From the NCBI GenBank assembly GCA_025057975.1, contig JANWUV010000003.1, forward strand, positions 62,001 through 126,000: a stretch of DNA of 64,000 nt. The letters run 5' to 3'. The notes beneath the pieces are model-generated. The model had not been told where the DNA came from. It did no database searches and saw only the letters and a program-made list of their open reading frames with translations. Position numbers and translations under genes: made by a program. Shown here one piece after another: positions 8,893-17,377 of this stretch; within the stretch, counting starts at the first letter, position 1; every line of letters begins with the position of its first letter. The DNA comes from Chloracidobacterium sp. (GTDB lineage Bacteria; Acidobacteriota; Blastocatellia; Chloracidobacteriales; Chloracidobacteriaceae).

Positions 8893-9612
8893 TTACTGGT
8901 AACGCTCAAGGAAAGCGATGCGGTCACGGGCGGCGGCACCCCACGCCGACTGCGGATCGCGCCGGGCATAGTCGCGCCAAGCGTCCAGCGCCTCGGCGCG
9001 CCGTCCCGCCATTTCCAGCGCCCGCGCACGGTTGTAGCGGGCTTCCAGCAAATCGGGCTGAAGGCGCAGCGCCTCATCAAACGCTTCCAGCGCTTCCTGC
9101 ACCGCTTCAGGCGTCCGGCGGGCGACTTCAAGCAACGCCAACCCGCAGTCGCTGTGCAGGCGGGCGTCGCCGGGGGACTGCTGGAGCGCCAGTTGCAGGT
9201 GCGCAAACGCTGCGAGAGGGCGTCCCTCGGCTAAGTAAACGCGGCCAAGGGCACGGTGTCCGTCCGGCGTCGGCCGGCGCACGAGGTGTTGTTCGAGGTT
9301 TTGGCGAGTCGCTTTGAGTTGAAATTGCGCATCATCGTTCGCCCGGCTGCTCCGGTGTACCACCGCCTGCTTGGAATCGGGTAAGTCGGCCAGCCGCCCG
9401 TCAAGCGCCAGACCGTTTGTGGCGGCAATGCGTCGAAGCGTCGTCTCGGCCTGCGACGTAACGCCGCCGGAATGCCGAAGCCACAGGTAGCCGCTGGTTG
9501 CACCGATGACGACCAGCAGCCCCAGCGCTAACCCGACCGCCCGGCGGCGCGGACGCCGTACCGGCGACGATGCAACCGGCGCCGGTTCATCGTGCAGACT
9601 GCGCTCGTTCAT
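8893..9612 (-). CDS. Membrane-anchored TPR protein, unknown role
   Basis: A 239-residue protein with a basic cytoplasmic N-terminus (SPVRRPRRRAVG), one membrane helix (about residues 26-45, LALGLLVVIGATSGYLWL) and three to four TPR-like helix pairs in the C-terminal half, for example RALGRVYLAEGRPLAAFAHL and ARYNRARALEMAGRRAEALD. TPRs bind proteins, so it is probably a scaffold at the membrane. It is the last gene of a five-gene operon, 3 bases after the previous stop. I do not recognise it as a named family. Confidence 0.75.
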   Translation of the reverse strand: MNERSLHDEPAPVASSPVRRPRRRAVGLALGLLVVIGATSGYLWLRHSGGVTSQAETTLRRIAATNGLALDGRLADLPDSKQAVVHRSSRANDDAQFQLKATRQNLEQHLVRRPTPDGHRALGRVYLAEGRPLAAFAHLQLALQQSPGDARLHSDCGLALLEVARRTPEAVQEALEAFDEALRLQPDLLEARYNRARALEMAGRRAEALDAWRDYARRDPQSAWGAAARDRIAFLERYQ

Positions 9613-9615
9613 CGC

Positions 9616-9930
9616 TTACCCCAAGTCGGCGATCAGTTCGCCGATTTCAGCGGCCATTGTCGGATGGCCGTGCCGCTCGGCGGCTTGCTGTCCCTGCCGC
9701 CACGCCGCCCGCGCCGCCTCTACGTCACCCAAACGTTGGTACGCCTGCCCAAGCAGACGATAGCCCGCACCCTGATCATCGCTGGCTGCGAGGTAAGCTG
9801 TGAGGTGTCTGACGACGGCTGGGTAGTCGGCCAGCTTCCAGTACTCATTGGCCAACCCGTAGTGGGCCATGGCGTTGTTGGGATTGGCGGCGAGCATCTT
9901 GTGCAGCGCCTCAAGGCGCGACGTGGTCAT
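9616..9930 (-). CDS. Small soluble TPR protein
   Basis: This 104-residue protein consists almost wholly of TPR units: AMAHYGLANEYWKLADYPAV, then GYRLLGQAYQRLGDVEAARA followed by a capping helix. It resembles small TPR adaptor proteins and has no signal peptide. Its ATG overlaps the stop of the upstream gene as ATGA (9927-9930), so translation is coupled. The next gene encodes a membrane-anchored TPR protein, suggesting the two work on the same partner. Confidence 0.78.
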   Translation of the reverse strand: MTTSRLEALHKMLAANPNNAMAHYGLANEYWKLADYPAVVRHLTAYLAASDDQGAGYRLLGQAYQRLGDVEAARAAWRQGQQAAERHGHPTMAAEIGELIADLG

Positions 9931-10175
9931 ACCGAACCTTCCTCTTCCATATCGCTTGCCGTCGCCGTTGCAGTGGACGGCGGCGAAGGCACTTCATACT
10001 TGCGAAACGTCAACTCCGGGTGTTCCCGCTCAAGCCGTTCAAACAGGCTGCGCGTCATTCGCAGCCCGCGCGTCACCCAGAACGCGCCCCGGCCCTCGTA
10101 CTCCGCTTCCAGCGCGCGCGGCAACCCGCGCAACTCGACTTCCTTCGCCCACAGAATAACATCCACCACCCTCAT
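9927..10175 (-). CDS. Small conserved-context protein, unknown
   Basis: An 82-residue protein starting MRVVDVILWAKEVEL, with a mixed alpha/beta middle and a low-complexity Ser/Thr/Pro/Ala tail that ends in acidic residues. I do not recognise it. A GTG at 10202 would add nine residues, but AAGGAT sits about 9 bases before the ATG at 10175, which I prefer. It is translationally coupled to the downstream TPR gene (ATGA) and follows the receiver-domain gene by about 40 bases, so it belongs to the same signalling operon. Confidence 0.65.
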   Translation of the reverse strand: MRVVDVILWAKEVELRGLPRALEAEYEGRGAFWVTRGLRMTRSLFERLEREHPELTFRKYEVPSPPSTATATASDMEEEGSV

Positions 10176-10215
10176 GCCGTTGTCATCCTTAGCTGTTTTC
10201 ACTGAGCAGTCACGG

Positions 10216-10941
10216 TCATCGTCGCTGCGTCACCGCTGAAACATCAGCCGTATCCGGCGCAAACTCACCGATCACTGGGACAATCCATCCGACGCGGACA
10301 AGATAGGTCGCCAGCAACAAAATTTTCGCCTCAAGGTGCGGCAGATTAGCGAGAATGTCGGCCAGCGTATGCTGTCCGTCAAAGAGGTCAAAGAGCGCCA
10401 TGTTGGTCGGCGCAAGCTCCGCCTTCGCCAGCGCCGCTTCCAAGTCTGAAGTCTTGCGATAAACGACATTGAGCGGGGGCGCTAAGCGTGGGTCGCCTAG
10501 AAAAAGCACCAAATCGTCGCTCATGGCGAGCGTTTCCAGCGGCGACGTGACGCGCGTGTGTGTTCCTTGATTTTGCGCCCATTCAATTTCGTCGGTGACC
10601 GTCGCCAACAGCAGCGACGGCGTTACCGGCTTGACAAGCGACGAAAGCCGCAATCGCTCCATGGCGCGTGAGAGAATCTCATCTGGGAGGCGTGTCAACA
10701 CGATGATCGGCGTTGTCGCCAGCCGCTCACGCATGATGCGCGCTGGAGCAAGTTCGCCGACGCCCGGCGTGGTGTCCACAATCGCCAATGTGGGCGGCGG
10801 TTCGCAGAGCGGGCGGGCCGCATCCGGGTCGGCGGCGACCAACACTCGGTAGCCGGACATAGTCAGGGTTTTCTCTACAAGGTGTGCCGTTTCATCATCT
10901 TGCCCGACGAAAAGAATGGTCTGGTGACGAAGCAACCTCAT
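10216..10941 (-). CDS. Receiver-domain protein with C-terminal DUF4388/PATAN-like helical domain
   Basis: Residues 1-125 form a response-regulator receiver fold: acidic pocket GQDDE (D15, D16), phospho-acceptor D56 in LAIVDTTPG, the Thr in IIVLTRL and K104 in SSLVKPVTP, all intact, so it can be phosphorylated. Residues 130-241 contain MALFDLFDGQHTLADILANL followed by a helical hairpin, as in the DUF4388/PATAN-type output domains of gliding and motility regulators. There is no DNA-binding domain and no histidine kinase next to it. Its ATG overlaps the upstream gene's stop (ATGA, 10938-10941), tying it to the large helical protein encoded there. Confidence 0.75.
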   Translation of the reverse strand: MRLLRHQTILFVGQDDETAHLVEKTLTMSGYRVLVAADPDAARPLCEPPPTLAIVDTTPGVGELAPARIMRERLATTPIIVLTRLPDEILSRAMERLRLSSLVKPVTPSLLLATVTDEIEWAQNQGTHTRVTSPLETLAMSDDLVLFLGDPRLAPPLNVVYRKTSDLEAALAKAELAPTNMALFDLFDGQHTLADILANLPHLEAKILLLATYLVRVGWIVPVIGEFAPDTADVSAVTQRR

Positions 10942-12422
10942 GACGGCCTCGGCAGCGCCGCCGCCAGCTCTTCAAGCCGACGAATGCGTTTGTCAAAGAC
11001 GGCGTTCCGAATTTCGTGCAACACGTCGAGCTGTTCAAGTTCAACCAGCGCGATGTTAATCTGCCACATCACCTGCTGCCGGGCTTTCCGGCAGCGTTTT
11101 TTCTCCGTCGAGTCGGTACGGCGGTACCATTCTTCCAACGTCGCTCGCTTGAACTCAAACTGGCGTTGTTTGAGTTCCTCCACCAGCGCCAGAAACCGCG
11201 CCTGAAGGTCGGCGTTGGTCGCCTTGCGGGCGCGTAGGTAGGTGTGAAAGCGCTCGTAAATGCGTTCAGCCAACGCGCGCTTGATGCCGGCCGCCAAGGC
11301 GATGTCGCTTGGTAGTCCCGTCGTGTAGCTTTCCAGCCGTGACATGCCAGCGGCAAAGAGTTTCTGAATCGTGCGCTGCCCGACGCCTTCCACCTGTTTG
11401 AGCAGGGTCGTGACAATAATGCTTTCCGACGAAGCCGCCGCCGGTGGAATGAAGAACGTGGCTGGGAGGTAAGCCTCCAAGTCCGCATAGGCGCTAAGGA
11501 CACGAAGCTTCCAGTGCCGCCCGTAACGTCGCCGGTCGCCTTCGGTGTGGTCTTGCAGCAGGGCTGATTCAAGCCGCTCCAGCCGTCCGCTCAGGTCAGT
11601 GAACTCAATCGTTTCCGATGCGCGCCGTAGGTTCACCACCGCCGGACGACAGGCTTCCAGCCAGTCGCGCGTAAAACTACCCTTCCGCAGTTCAGCGATA
11701 AAATCTTTGATTGGCTGAATGTAGCCAGCGGCAATCTCGGTGAAGAGCTGCTTGACCTCCGGTGGGGTGTCGGCTTCAGGCTGCTCCTCTGACCATAGCC
11801 TGTCGCCAAGTTGCGCTGGCTCCTCATGGATGACGGCGTCGAACGCGCCTTCGAGACTCCCAATCACGTCGTCGAGGAAATCGTCGTCTGTATCTACAGC
11901 AAGGTCGTCGAAGGGGTCTTCGTGCCCATCAAAAGTCACCTCCGTTGTGATGCGACGGATGTTTTGGGTTGTTGAAGGGCTGGTTGAAGACGGCTGTTCC
12001 GCTGACAGCAACGCTTGGAGTCGCCGGGTGATGTGCCAGGCAAGTGAGAGGTCTGGGGCGGCGGTTTCGCCGCTGAATGAACGCACCATATCCACAAAGC
12101 ACGCCGTCGCCTGCGCCAAACCGTCCAGCCCCGTCGTCAAGCGTTCCGGGGTGAGGACAGCGAGGCGTAGCGCCAGCGCGGCCGCCGCTTCCGCCAGCGC
12201 TAGCAGGGCGTCAACGCCTTCCACGAGCGCTGGCGAAAGCTCGCCGGACGCACGCCGCAACTCGCGGACCGCTGTCAGCAGCTCGTCTGTATGTTCGCAG
12301 ACCGCTAAGTGGTACGCTGGATGATGCGGCGCACGGCGAATCCGCTCCAAGTAGAGCTTCAACAGCGTGGTGCTGTCTTCCACACCCACGACGAAGGCTT
12401 CAAGCGTGGTGAACCGACTCAT
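10938..12422 (-). CDS. Large helical protein with a helix-hairpin-helix segment; first gene of a signalling operon
   Basis: A 494-residue, almost entirely helical protein. Residues 1-125 are a four-helix-like region; about 160-220 is an acidic, poorly ordered linker (DDLAVDTDDDFLDDV); about 220-300 is a second helical bundle (FTEIAAGYIQPIKDFIAEL) that looks superficially like CheA P1/Hpt-type bundles but lacks a convincing phospho-His motif. Near residue 350 comes a helix-hairpin-helix-like stretch (LLKQVEGVGQRTIQKLFAAG), then a charged coiled-coil-like tail. HhH motifs usually bind DNA, but could also be protein interaction here. No enzyme motif was found. It heads the operon and is translationally coupled to the receiver protein, so it may be the receiver's partner. 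Function unknown. Confidence 0.7.
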   Translation of the reverse strand: MSRFTTLEAFVVGVEDSTTLLKLYLERIRRAPHHPAYHLAVCEHTDELLTAVRELRRASGELSPALVEGVDALLALAEAAAALALRLAVLTPERLTTGLDGLAQATACFVDMVRSFSGETAAPDLSLAWHITRRLQALLSAEQPSSTSPSTTQNIRRITTEVTFDGHEDPFDDLAVDTDDDFLDDVIGSLEGAFDAVIHEEPAQLGDRLWSEEQPEADTPPEVKQLFTEIAAGYIQPIKDFIAELRKGSFTRDWLEACRPAVVNLRRASETIEFTDLSGRLERLESALLQDHTEGDRRRYGRHWKLRVLSAYADLEAYLPATFFIPPAAASSESIIVTTLLKQVEGVGQRTIQKLFAAGMSRLESYTTGLPSDIALAAGIKRALAERIYERFHTYLRARKATNADLQARFLALVEELKQRQFEFKRATLEEWYRRTDSTEKKRCRKARQQVMWQINIALVELEQLDVLHEIRNAVFDKRIRRLEELAAALPRPS

Positions 12423-12524
12423 GGACGCTGGTGGAACATTGTGAAGTGTGACGCAAGCATAACATGAGCATCATAGGGTTGTGACTTAGGTGGGCGCGAC
12501 CGTTACGGCGCGCCGTCGCCAGGC

Positions 12525-12878
12525 TCACCCCCGCCGAACCAAATCGGCTAACGCATCAGGTATCTCGATTTCCATCCGTAGCAGGGCCGTACTGTAGGTT
12601 TTGCCTTGGGCGTCGCTGCGCAGCGAAACCGTGCCGCCGCCGCCAAGCGCCTTGTGGAGCAAGAAGTTGAGGGCTTCCAAGTTGGGCAGCTCGTATCGTT
12701 CGACCTCGCCGTAGCACAGGTCGGCGAAATGCGCTTTAACACGCTCCGCTGTCACTTGTTCGCACAGGATGGGATAAAACTCAGGCCGGCGGGCGATAAG
12801 ACCGATGTTGGATGTGTCGCCCTTGTCGCCCGACCGAGCGTGGGCGATTTCAAACAACTTGACTTGCATTGCGGACAC
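12525..12878 (-). CDS. AtuA-like small domain protein
   Basis: A 117-residue protein matching the small C-terminal domain of AtuA-type proteins (acyclic terpene utilisation, DUF1446 companion). Diagnostic are FEIAHARSGDKGDTSNIGLI near the start and LNFLLHKALGGGGTVSLRSD in the second half. In many genomes the large AtuA domain is fused to it or next door; here the upstream neighbour is a thiolase instead, 33 bases away. The role of the stand-alone domain is not established. Context suggests acyl-CoA or branched-chain catabolism. Start could also be the Met three codons later. Confidence 0.8.
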   Translation of the reverse strand: MSAMQVKLFEIAHARSGDKGDTSNIGLIARRPEFYPILCEQVTAERVKAHFADLCYGEVERYELPNLEALNFLLHKALGGGGTVSLRSDAQGKTYSTALLRMEIEIPDALADLVRRG

Positions 12879-12911
12879 TCACGGGGTTGAGAAAATAACG
12901 GTTGGCATTTT

Positions 12912-14093
12912 TCAATCGCGTTCGACGGCTAGCGCGACAGCGTTGCCGCCGCCCAAACAGAGGGCTGCGACGCCGCGCTTCACCTGCCGCGCCTGCATGG
13001 CATATAGCAACGTGACAAGGATACGCGCGCCGCTGGCGCCAATCGGGTGGCCGAGGGCAATCGCGCCGCCGTTAACGTTGACTTTGGCTGGGTCGGCTCC
13101 AACTTCCCGCGTGACGGCGATGGCCTGCGCGGCAAAGGCTTCATTGAACTCGAACAAATCCACGTCGTCCACCTTCCAGCCGGCTTTAGCAAGGACGCGC
13201 CGAGTCGCTTCAACTGGAGCCATCATAATGAGCTTCGGCTCAATGCCGCTCATTGCCTGCGCGACGATGCGCGCTAACGGCTGACGCCCCATTCGTTTAG
13301 CGCAGGCCTCAGAAGTGACGACCACCGCCGCCGCGCCGTCATTGATGGTTGAGGCGTTGCCGGCCGTCACTGTGCCGTTGGGCTGAAAAGCCGGCTTAAG
13401 TTTGGCCAGCGCCGCAACGGTGGTGTCGGCGCGCGGCCCTTCATCTTCGGCAAAGACAACCGGATCGCCTTGCCGCTGCGGAATCGTCACCGGTTCAATC
13501 TCCGCCCGAAACGCTCCAGCCTGCTGAGCGGCAATGGCTTTGGCCTGCGAGCCGGCGGCGAAAGCGTCCTGCGCCTCGCGTGAGATGTGGTATCGCTCAG
13601 CGACGACCTCCGCCGTACAGCCCATGTGCCAGTTTTCGAAAGCGCACCACAGACCGTCATGGATCATGGCGTCGAGCAGTTCGCCGTGCCCCATCCGGTA
13701 GCCTCCGCGGGCTTTGGGAAGGATGTATGGGGCGTTGGTCATGGACTCCATGCCGCCTGCGACGACATACTCGGCGTCGCCACTCTGAACAGCCTGCGCC
13801 GCTAACATGACGGCGCGCAGCCCGGACCCGCAAACCTGATTGATCGTCAGCGCCGCCACGGCCGGCGGCAGACCCGCACCTAGCGCCGCTTGCCGCGCCG
13901 GGTTTTGTCCCAGCCCAGCTTGTAAAACGCAGCCCATAACGACTTCGTCGACTTGAACGGCGTCAATGCCAGCGCGCTCGATGGCAGCGCGGACAGCTTT
14001 TGCGCCCAGCGCCGGCGCAGTAAAGGATTTGAGCGCTCCTTGAAATTTTCCAATCGGGAGCCGAACGGCGGAAAGAATGACGGAAGTAGGCAT
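12912..14093 (-). CDS. Acetyl-CoA acetyltransferase (thiolase)
   Basis: A degradative/biosynthetic type II thiolase of 393 residues that condenses or cleaves acetoacetyl-CoA. The nucleophilic Cys is C88 in [11 protein letters not shown], the His is in [12 protein letters not shown], and the second Cys is in the terminal [12 protein letters not shown] motif. Length is standard. The frame opens at 14129, but [19 protein letters not shown] is the normal family N-terminus, so ATG 14093 is used. It is followed by an AtuA-like small gene, so ketone-body, terpene or branched-chain acyl-CoA catabolism is a reasonable guess; PHB synthesis is less likely because phaB/phaC are absent here. Confidence 0.93.
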   Translation of the reverse strand: MPTSVILSAVRLPIGKFQGALKSFTAPALGAKAVRAAIERAGIDAVQVDEVVMGCVLQAGLGQNPARQAALGAGLPPAVAALTINQVCGSGLRAVMLAAQAVQSGDAEYVVAGGMESMTNAPYILPKARGGYRMGHGELLDAMIHDGLWCAFENWHMGCTAEVVAERYHISREAQDAFAAGSQAKAIAAQQAGAFRAEIEPVTIPQRQGDPVVFAEDEGPRADTTVAALAKLKPAFQPNGTVTAGNASTINDGAAAVVVTSEACAKRMGRQPLARIVAQAMSGIEPKLIMMAPVEATRRVLAKAGWKVDDVDLFEFNEAFAAQAIAVTREVGADPAKVNVNGGAIALGHPIGASGARILVTLLYAMQARQVKRGVAALCLGGGNAVALAVERD

Positions 14094-14187
14094 TGTGGAT
14101 GATTTCTCGCACAGGGAATAATGACGCAACCCTAGTATATGTCAGCTTCAGGTTTCGCACACTACGGTCGTTATTTCGGAGTACGGC

Positions 14188-14595
14188 ATGGCTGGTGAAA
14201 TCACCTATACGTCAGTCGCTCGGCTGGCCGCCGAGGGCATCGTTGAGTTGACGGCGCGCACGCAACGCGGCGACCTCCACTGGCGGCCGACGGCGACAGC
14301 GCCGGTGGCGCGGTTTGTCGTTGAGGACAACGGCGTACGTTACACGCTAACCGCCGGCCGCGACGGCCTGCCGACCATCCTCACGGCGTTTGATACGGCG
14401 CGGCGGCTGGTGTTGTGGAAAGTGTCCGCGGCAGCTGCCACGCACTCTGCCCTAAGCGCACTTGAACAATTAGTGACAACGCAGTTTGCGCCGGTGCGGT
14501 CGGCGCATGAGCCGGATTGGTCGCGGGTGGTATTGTTTCCACTGCGTCCTGTTAGCGCTGGTTCCACTGCTTTAGTTGTTGAACGCAGCGCCTGA
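14188..14595 (+). CDS. Hypothetical protein, 135 aa
   Basis: No family recognised. The protein starts MAGEITYTSVARLAAEGIVE and appears beta-rich with a helix around ATHSALSALEQLVTTQF; no signal peptide, membrane helix or metal motif. CGGAG lies about 6 bases before the ATG, supporting translation. It is divergent from the thiolase gene and precedes a SpoIIE-like gene by 150 bases in which I see no feature. Confidence 0.6.
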   Translation: MAGEITYTSVARLAAEGIVELTARTQRGDLHWRPTATAPVARFVVEDNGVRYTLTAGRDGLPTILTAFDTARRLVLWKVSAAAATHSALSALEQLVTTQFAPVRSAHEPDWSRVVLFPLRPVSAGSTALVVERSA

Positions 14596-14745
14596 GTCGT
14601 CTGTCGCTGCGCCTCGGCGTGAGCCAGCCGGATTTGGCCCTCTGGTTTGAAAGCCGCGATCGGCTTGTGTAAAGTGCTGAGCATAAATGCGCCCCTGTAG
14701 CCTAAGGGTGCGTTTCCCAAAAAGCGCTTCCTGAATATCTCTTGA

Positions 14746-17214
14746 ATGACGGCTCTGCTGCTGACACCGCTCGGCGTCTCGAAGCTGGCGGCTTGGAACT
14801 GGAGAGCAGCGTGGAAGTCTCCACAGGTGTGGACGGCTTGGATGACGTTGCTTGCCTTCGGCGTCCTCGCGCTGTGCAGCAGCAAAGTGTACTCGCCGCC
14901 TATACTGCGCTTACCCAAAGCGGAAGCGCGGGCGCGGGCTGAACGTCTCTTGGAACGTCTGCGTCCGCCGGACTTGGCTGACCAACCGCTGGCGGCTTAC
15001 CAAGTGAGCCTGCGCTGTCAGCCTCACCCAATTGACCAAGCCCACTGGGAGTCGGCTTTTCTTGCGCCGGACAACAGTCATCTCTATCGGCTGACGCTGA
15101 CTGGCCGAGGAGAGTTTCGATTCTTCGCGGTGTATCGGCGCATGCCAGCGGCGGAAACGGCGGCTCGTTCTGGTGAGCTCGAACGCTCTACGGCACTTGC
15201 GGTATGGCGGGCGTTTCTTCTAGCCGAAGCCGGGATCGCCCCGCCACCGACCACGGAAGTCCCTCCTGTGGTTCGCGAAAGCCCGTTTCCGGGACGTGGT
15301 CGCGACTACATTCGCCGTTGGAAAACTGGCCATGCGCAGTGGCCCTTCGTCGAGGTGGTTTTTGAAGGGCAAACCTTACAATCATTGGGGCTGACTCAGG
15401 CTGAAGCGCCGCGTCCGGTTGAACCCAACGCCGTCGGTAGGCGGTTTCTTGTCGGATTGTTGGCTCTAGCTCTGTGGCTGCCATGGCTCATTGTGTTTGG
15501 GCGCGGCGTTTTGCAAGGGGCGATGGGATCACGCACCGTTTTCGTCACTGCCGTCGTGATCGCCGCGTCATTTCTACTTTTGCCAAGCGCCTCCATGCTA
15601 ACCGTCGCCGCGCCTTTCGCTTGGCAGGAGCCCGTGATTACAGAGGAAGAGTTTATAGGGTCATTAGACACGACTGACCGAGTGCTGCTGCTCCTGTTGG
15701 GTTTGGTGATGTTTGGCGCGGCGGCGCTGGGCGTCTGGGCGATGAGCTTTGTTTCTCTAGCGGTGACGGAGTCGTATGACTGGAAGCGGCAGCGTCAACT
15801 ACTAGGGGATGTGTATCGGTTGGCGCGACGTGGATGGCTGCCGCCAGAGCAGGTCGTGCGGTTGTGGGTTGGTGGATTGGCCTTAGCACTGTGGGTGTTG
15901 GCAGTTGAAGCCGTTGTTGAGTGGCAGTGTGGCCGTCCAGTCCTGCCTTGGCACGATTTTTCAGCTTGGTCGCAGGAGTTTGCCCTCGGATACTGGCCGG
16001 GTCGGGAAATCATGGTGAAGTGTTTCACTGACGTCTGGATCATCACCGTTTGGCTTCTACCACTGGCGGCGTTTGCCCGTGACCGACTTCGGGATGCTTC
16101 CGCTGCACTGGCGGTTGGGCTAGGTGTCGGACTGATTGGATTGCCCATTTTCGCCAATACTGGGGTGACAGTGATTGGTTATCTGCTCTTGCTTGGCGGG
16201 CTACTCTGGACATTATTCATGTATGGTTGGCCGACGGTGGTTTTCGGCTGTGCACTGATCGGTGGTCTGTCACCGATCCTGTGGTCGCTCCGCTTTCCCT
16301 ATGGCTTCGAGCCGGTGTTCCTCATTGGCGGCGCAGCGGCGGCGGCGCCAGCAGCGCTTGCTTGGCGGCGACCACCGTCACGTCGCACACGCAACGAAGC
16401 GTTCGATCTGGCACCGCGTTACGTACGGGATCGGCTCCGGCTCGAACGGTGGCGCGAAGACTTAGACGTGCGCTGGCTTATTCACTGCAATCTGCTTCCG
16501 CCGTCTGGTTTTCGGGATGCGCAGCGGCGCGTGGCGGCGGAATACGCGCATCTGCCGGAGCAAGGGCGGGAGTGGTTTCTCATCTTGCCGTTGACAGAGC
16601 ACCGTGTCGGCCTAGCTATCGGGGAAGTCAGTGGAGAAGGACTAGAGGCGTCGTTGCTGATGGCGGCTGCGCTGGCGGCCATCAAATCCAAGGCTGCGCG
16701 CCATTCGACCTGTCCAGCGCGGGTTGTTGAGCGCCTCAACGAGTTTCTGTCGCCGCGTCTGCAACGCCTAAATGCGCAGGTGCGGTTACTGTACGGCATC
16801 GCCGACGTGCAGGCTGGGACGTTTACGTACTGCAATGCCGGTTATGTTCCACCGGTAGCGCTCAAGCCGGAACATGACGGCGGCGTTCGCCGACCGGCCG
16901 ACCTGCCATATGTGCTTAATCCACCGCTGCAAAGTCTCACCGGCGGCTGCTGGCGCAGCGACACCGCCTACCTTGAACGGGGCAGTTACCTAGTCCTCAC
17001 CAGCGATTGGGTTGGGGAGTTGTGTGGTTTAGCTCCCGACGCTGAGGCGACGGCTCGGCGAACGGCGGCGTTGTTGGCGACCTTCGGCGAGCTTCCGGCG
17101 CAGGAATTCCCGGCCGCCGTTGTTGGCCAGGGACGCGAGCGCTTACAGCAGCTTCTCGGTGCGCCGCTCAAAGCGCCGAATGCTGAAATTACAGTTGTGT
17201 GCGTTGAGTTTTGA
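14746..17214 (+). CDS. Multi-spanning membrane protein with C-terminal SpoIIE/RsbU-like PP2C phosphatase domain, metal ligands altered
   Basis: 822 residues. One helix near residues 30-45 (TLLAFGVLALC), an extracytoplasmic region to about 225, then roughly eight membrane helices to about 550, then a cytosolic PP2C/SpoIIE-type domain (about 570-822). The fold is recognisable from AIGEVSGEGLEASLLMAAAL, YCNAGYVPPVAL and LVLTSDWVGEL. The acidic metal ligands are changed: the usual Asp of GDVSGKG is Glu (E627), and the usual Asp-Asp near the end is Ala-Glu (A813, E814); only D754 remains. It may be an inactive, binding-only phosphatase or have altered metal use. rlmN and a diguanylate cyclase gene follow on the same strand. 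Confidence 0.78.
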   Translation: MTALLLTPLGVSKLAAWNWRAAWKSPQVWTAWMTLLAFGVLALCSSKVYSPPILRLPKAEARARAERLLERLRPPDLADQPLAAYQVSLRCQPHPIDQAHWESAFLAPDNSHLYRLTLTGRGEFRFFAVYRRMPAAETAARSGELERSTALAVWRAFLLAEAGIAPPPTTEVPPVVRESPFPGRGRDYIRRWKTGHAQWPFVEVVFEGQTLQSLGLTQAEAPRPVEPNAVGRRFLVGLLALALWLPWLIVFGRGVLQGAMGSRTVFVTAVVIAASFLLLPSASMLTVAAPFAWQEPVITEEEFIGSLDTTDRVLLLLLGLVMFGAAALGVWAMSFVSLAVTESYDWKRQRQLLGDVYRLARRGWLPPEQVVRLWVGGLALALWVLAVEAVVEWQCGRPVLPWHDFSAWSQEFALGYWPGREIMVKCFTDVWIITVWLLPLAAFARDRLRDASAALAVGLGVGLIGLPIFANTGVTVIGYLLLLGGLLWTLFMYGWPTVVFGCALIGGLSPILWSLRFPYGFEPVFLIGGAAAAAPAALAWRRPPSRRTRNEAFDLAPRYVRDRLRLERWREDLDVRWLIHCNLLPPSGFRDAQRRVAAEYAHLPEQGREWFLILPLTEHRVGLAIGEVSGEGLEASLLMAAALAAIKSKAARHSTCPARVVERLNEFLSPRLQRLNAQVRLLYGIADVQAGTFTYCNAGYVPPVALKPEHDGGVRRPADLPYVLNPPLQSLTGGCWRSDTAYLERGSYLVLTSDWVGELCGLAPDAEATARRTAALLATFGELPAQEFPAAVVGQGRERLQQLLGAPLKAPNAEITVVCVEF

Positions 17215-17377
17215 CGGCCGCCGCAAACCTCAAAACCCTTGTGAGCGGATCGCCGGCCCGGGAGCGTCACTCCACTAGCACACTCGCCCTCACAACTTTG
17301 TAGTCGGCGGAGCGCCGTGCTTTCATGCTGACGCAACAGGTGCGTCGTCTCGTTCACTAGCCAGAGGAGCGTCAAGG

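Noticed and set aside
10938-12422. CheA-like histidine kinase or Hpt protein
   Set aside because: Helical bundles are present, but there is no convincing phospho-His motif and no ATPase domain.
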